A stretch of DNA of 5,122 nucleotides from positions 1 to 5,122 of the forward strand of contig JAHENW010000196.1 of NCBI GenBank assembly GCA_018610025.1, given 5' to 3'. Below are positions 4,858-5,122 of the stretch, piece after piece (position 1 is the first letter of the stretch; each line of letters starts with the position of its first letter). Below the pieces are notes generated by a model. That model did no database searches, had not been told where the DNA came from, and was given only the letters and a program-made list of their open reading frames with translations. The DNA is from Thermoplasmatota archaeon. GTDB lineage: Archaea > Thermoplasmatota > Thermoplasmata > Halarchaeoplasmatales > Halarchaeoplasmataceae. A program made the translations under genes and the position numbers.

Positions 4858-5065
4858 CGGGGAACGAGTTCTCCTACATCCTCGCTATCTACATGAATAC
4901 GGAGTATTCATTCGATATCTGGAATATGATTCCAGAAATATCTACTGGAAAGCCTTTAGCTTTCCATCGAGTGTGGGAATTTTAATTCCCACTTCATAGA
5001 AATCGAAGATTCCTATACTGTTGGTAAAATCTACATTTTCCCGAACACGCTGCGGATTGCCCCGC
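4855..5065. other. Row of short hairpins downstream of heliorhodopsin (possible structured RNA)
   Basis: No protein gene is visible in 4840-5122. Instead distinct stem-loops follow one another. ACTCG/CGAGT spans 4855-4869. ATGAATAC/GTATTCAT (4893-4911, loop GGA) and TCTGGAAT/ATTCCAGA (4918-4936, loop ATG) are perfect; the latter is extendable to GATAT/ATATC (4914-4942) with a two-base bulge. TGGAAAGC/GCTTTCCA (4946-4966, loop CTTTA) and GTGGGAAT/ATTCCCAC (4973-4992, loop TTTA) are also perfect. ATAGAAATC/GATTCCTAT (4996-5016) has one mismatch. TTGGTAAAAT/ATTTTCCCGAA (5021-5044) has one mismatch and one wobble. GCGG/CCGC spans 5052-5065. From the second hairpin on, centres are 24-29 bases apart. 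The stems differ in sequence yet pair well, which suggests selection for structure. Because no clear terminator follows the heliorhodopsin stop, the row may be its 3' untranslated region. A separate RNA or a DNA element is equally possible, and the strand is unknown. Confidence 0.6.
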
Positions 5066-5087
5066 CCTACTAGTTTAGGAAGATTCT

Positions 5088-5114
5088 GGTGGGGGACTGC
5101 CGACTTTTTCCACC
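5088..5114 (+). terminator. Hairpin plus T-rich segment near the right edge
   Basis: GGTGG (5088-5092) pairs with CCACC (5110-5114). G-T wobbles and one A-T pair between GGGA (5093-5096) and TTTT (5106-5109) extend it to nine pairs. The second copy of the 12-base repeat is partly in the loop. The T5 run and the following CCCTTTTATT could end transcription from the heliorhodopsin side. The window ends here, so the context is cut. Confidence 0.3.
5094..5105. repeat. 12-base direct repeat, right copy
   Basis: GGACTGCCGACT, identical to 4846-4857, at 248 bases distance start to start. The flanking bases differ, so the shared part is exactly 12 bases. Confidence 0.65.
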
Positions 5115-5122
5115 CTTTTATT

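Noticed and set aside
5005..5086. Eight-base repeat GAAGATTC at 5005 and 5079
   Set aside because: Short, one copy forms part of a hairpin, and it does not extend; it could be chance.
4840..5122. CRISPR array
   Set aside because: There is one repeated 12-mer with two copies 248 bases apart, and the hairpins differ in sequence; no repeat-spacer pattern is present.
4840..5122. tRNA or other known RNA gene
   Set aside because: No cloverleaf, T-loop GTTCRA pattern or other known RNA signature was found among the hairpins.

Overview
The window looks archaeal. It encodes an archaeal type IV pilin with the hydrophobic SPVIATILMVAITVVLAATLY stretch. Several genes have TATA-like boxes about 25 bases before a likely transcript start, at least one transcript looks leaderless, and arginine and isoleucine codons lean to AGG/AGA and ATA. 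A heliorhodopsin is present; such proteins are known from Thermoplasmata among other groups, so a Thermoplasmatota-like euryarchaeon is my best guess. The sequence alone does not prove it.

Layout. (1) Bases 1-1689, minus strand: a large signalling ATPase of the AAA_16 / COG3899 type, running off the left edge, with a roadblock/LC7-like sensor module apparently inserted between Walker A and Walker B. (2) Bases 1690-1900: a divergent promoter region. (3) Bases 1901-2392, plus strand: a type IV pilin-like secreted or anchored protein with a strong Shine-Dalgarno site and a small GNRA-type hairpin in its leader. (4) Bases 2476-2954, minus strand: a ferritin/rubrerythrin-like helical protein split into two frames at a run of six G. 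(5) Bases 3017-3328, minus strand: a small DUF6506-like protein. (6) Bases 3496-3945, plus strand: a two-helix membrane protein with a cytoplasmic winged-helix-like tail. (7) Bases 4081-4839, plus strand: a complete heliorhodopsin with its retinal lysine and glutamate counterion. (8) Bases 4840-5122: no gene, but a dense row of different short hairpins about 26 bases apart, with a 12-base direct repeat at each end.

How the parts may work together. The heliorhodopsin is a retinal-binding light-responsive membrane protein, and its codirectional neighbour is a small membrane protein with a DNA-binding-like tail. A light-sensing or signalling pair is possible, but each gene seems to have its own promoter and nothing in the sequence proves a link. 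No retinal or carotenoid synthesis gene lies in the window. The most unusual unexplained structure is the hairpin row after the heliorhodopsin gene. It could be a structured 3' untranslated region, a separate structured RNA, or a mobile or DNA-level element. Other points worth checking are the sensor insertion in the ATPase and the frame break in the ferritin-like gene.
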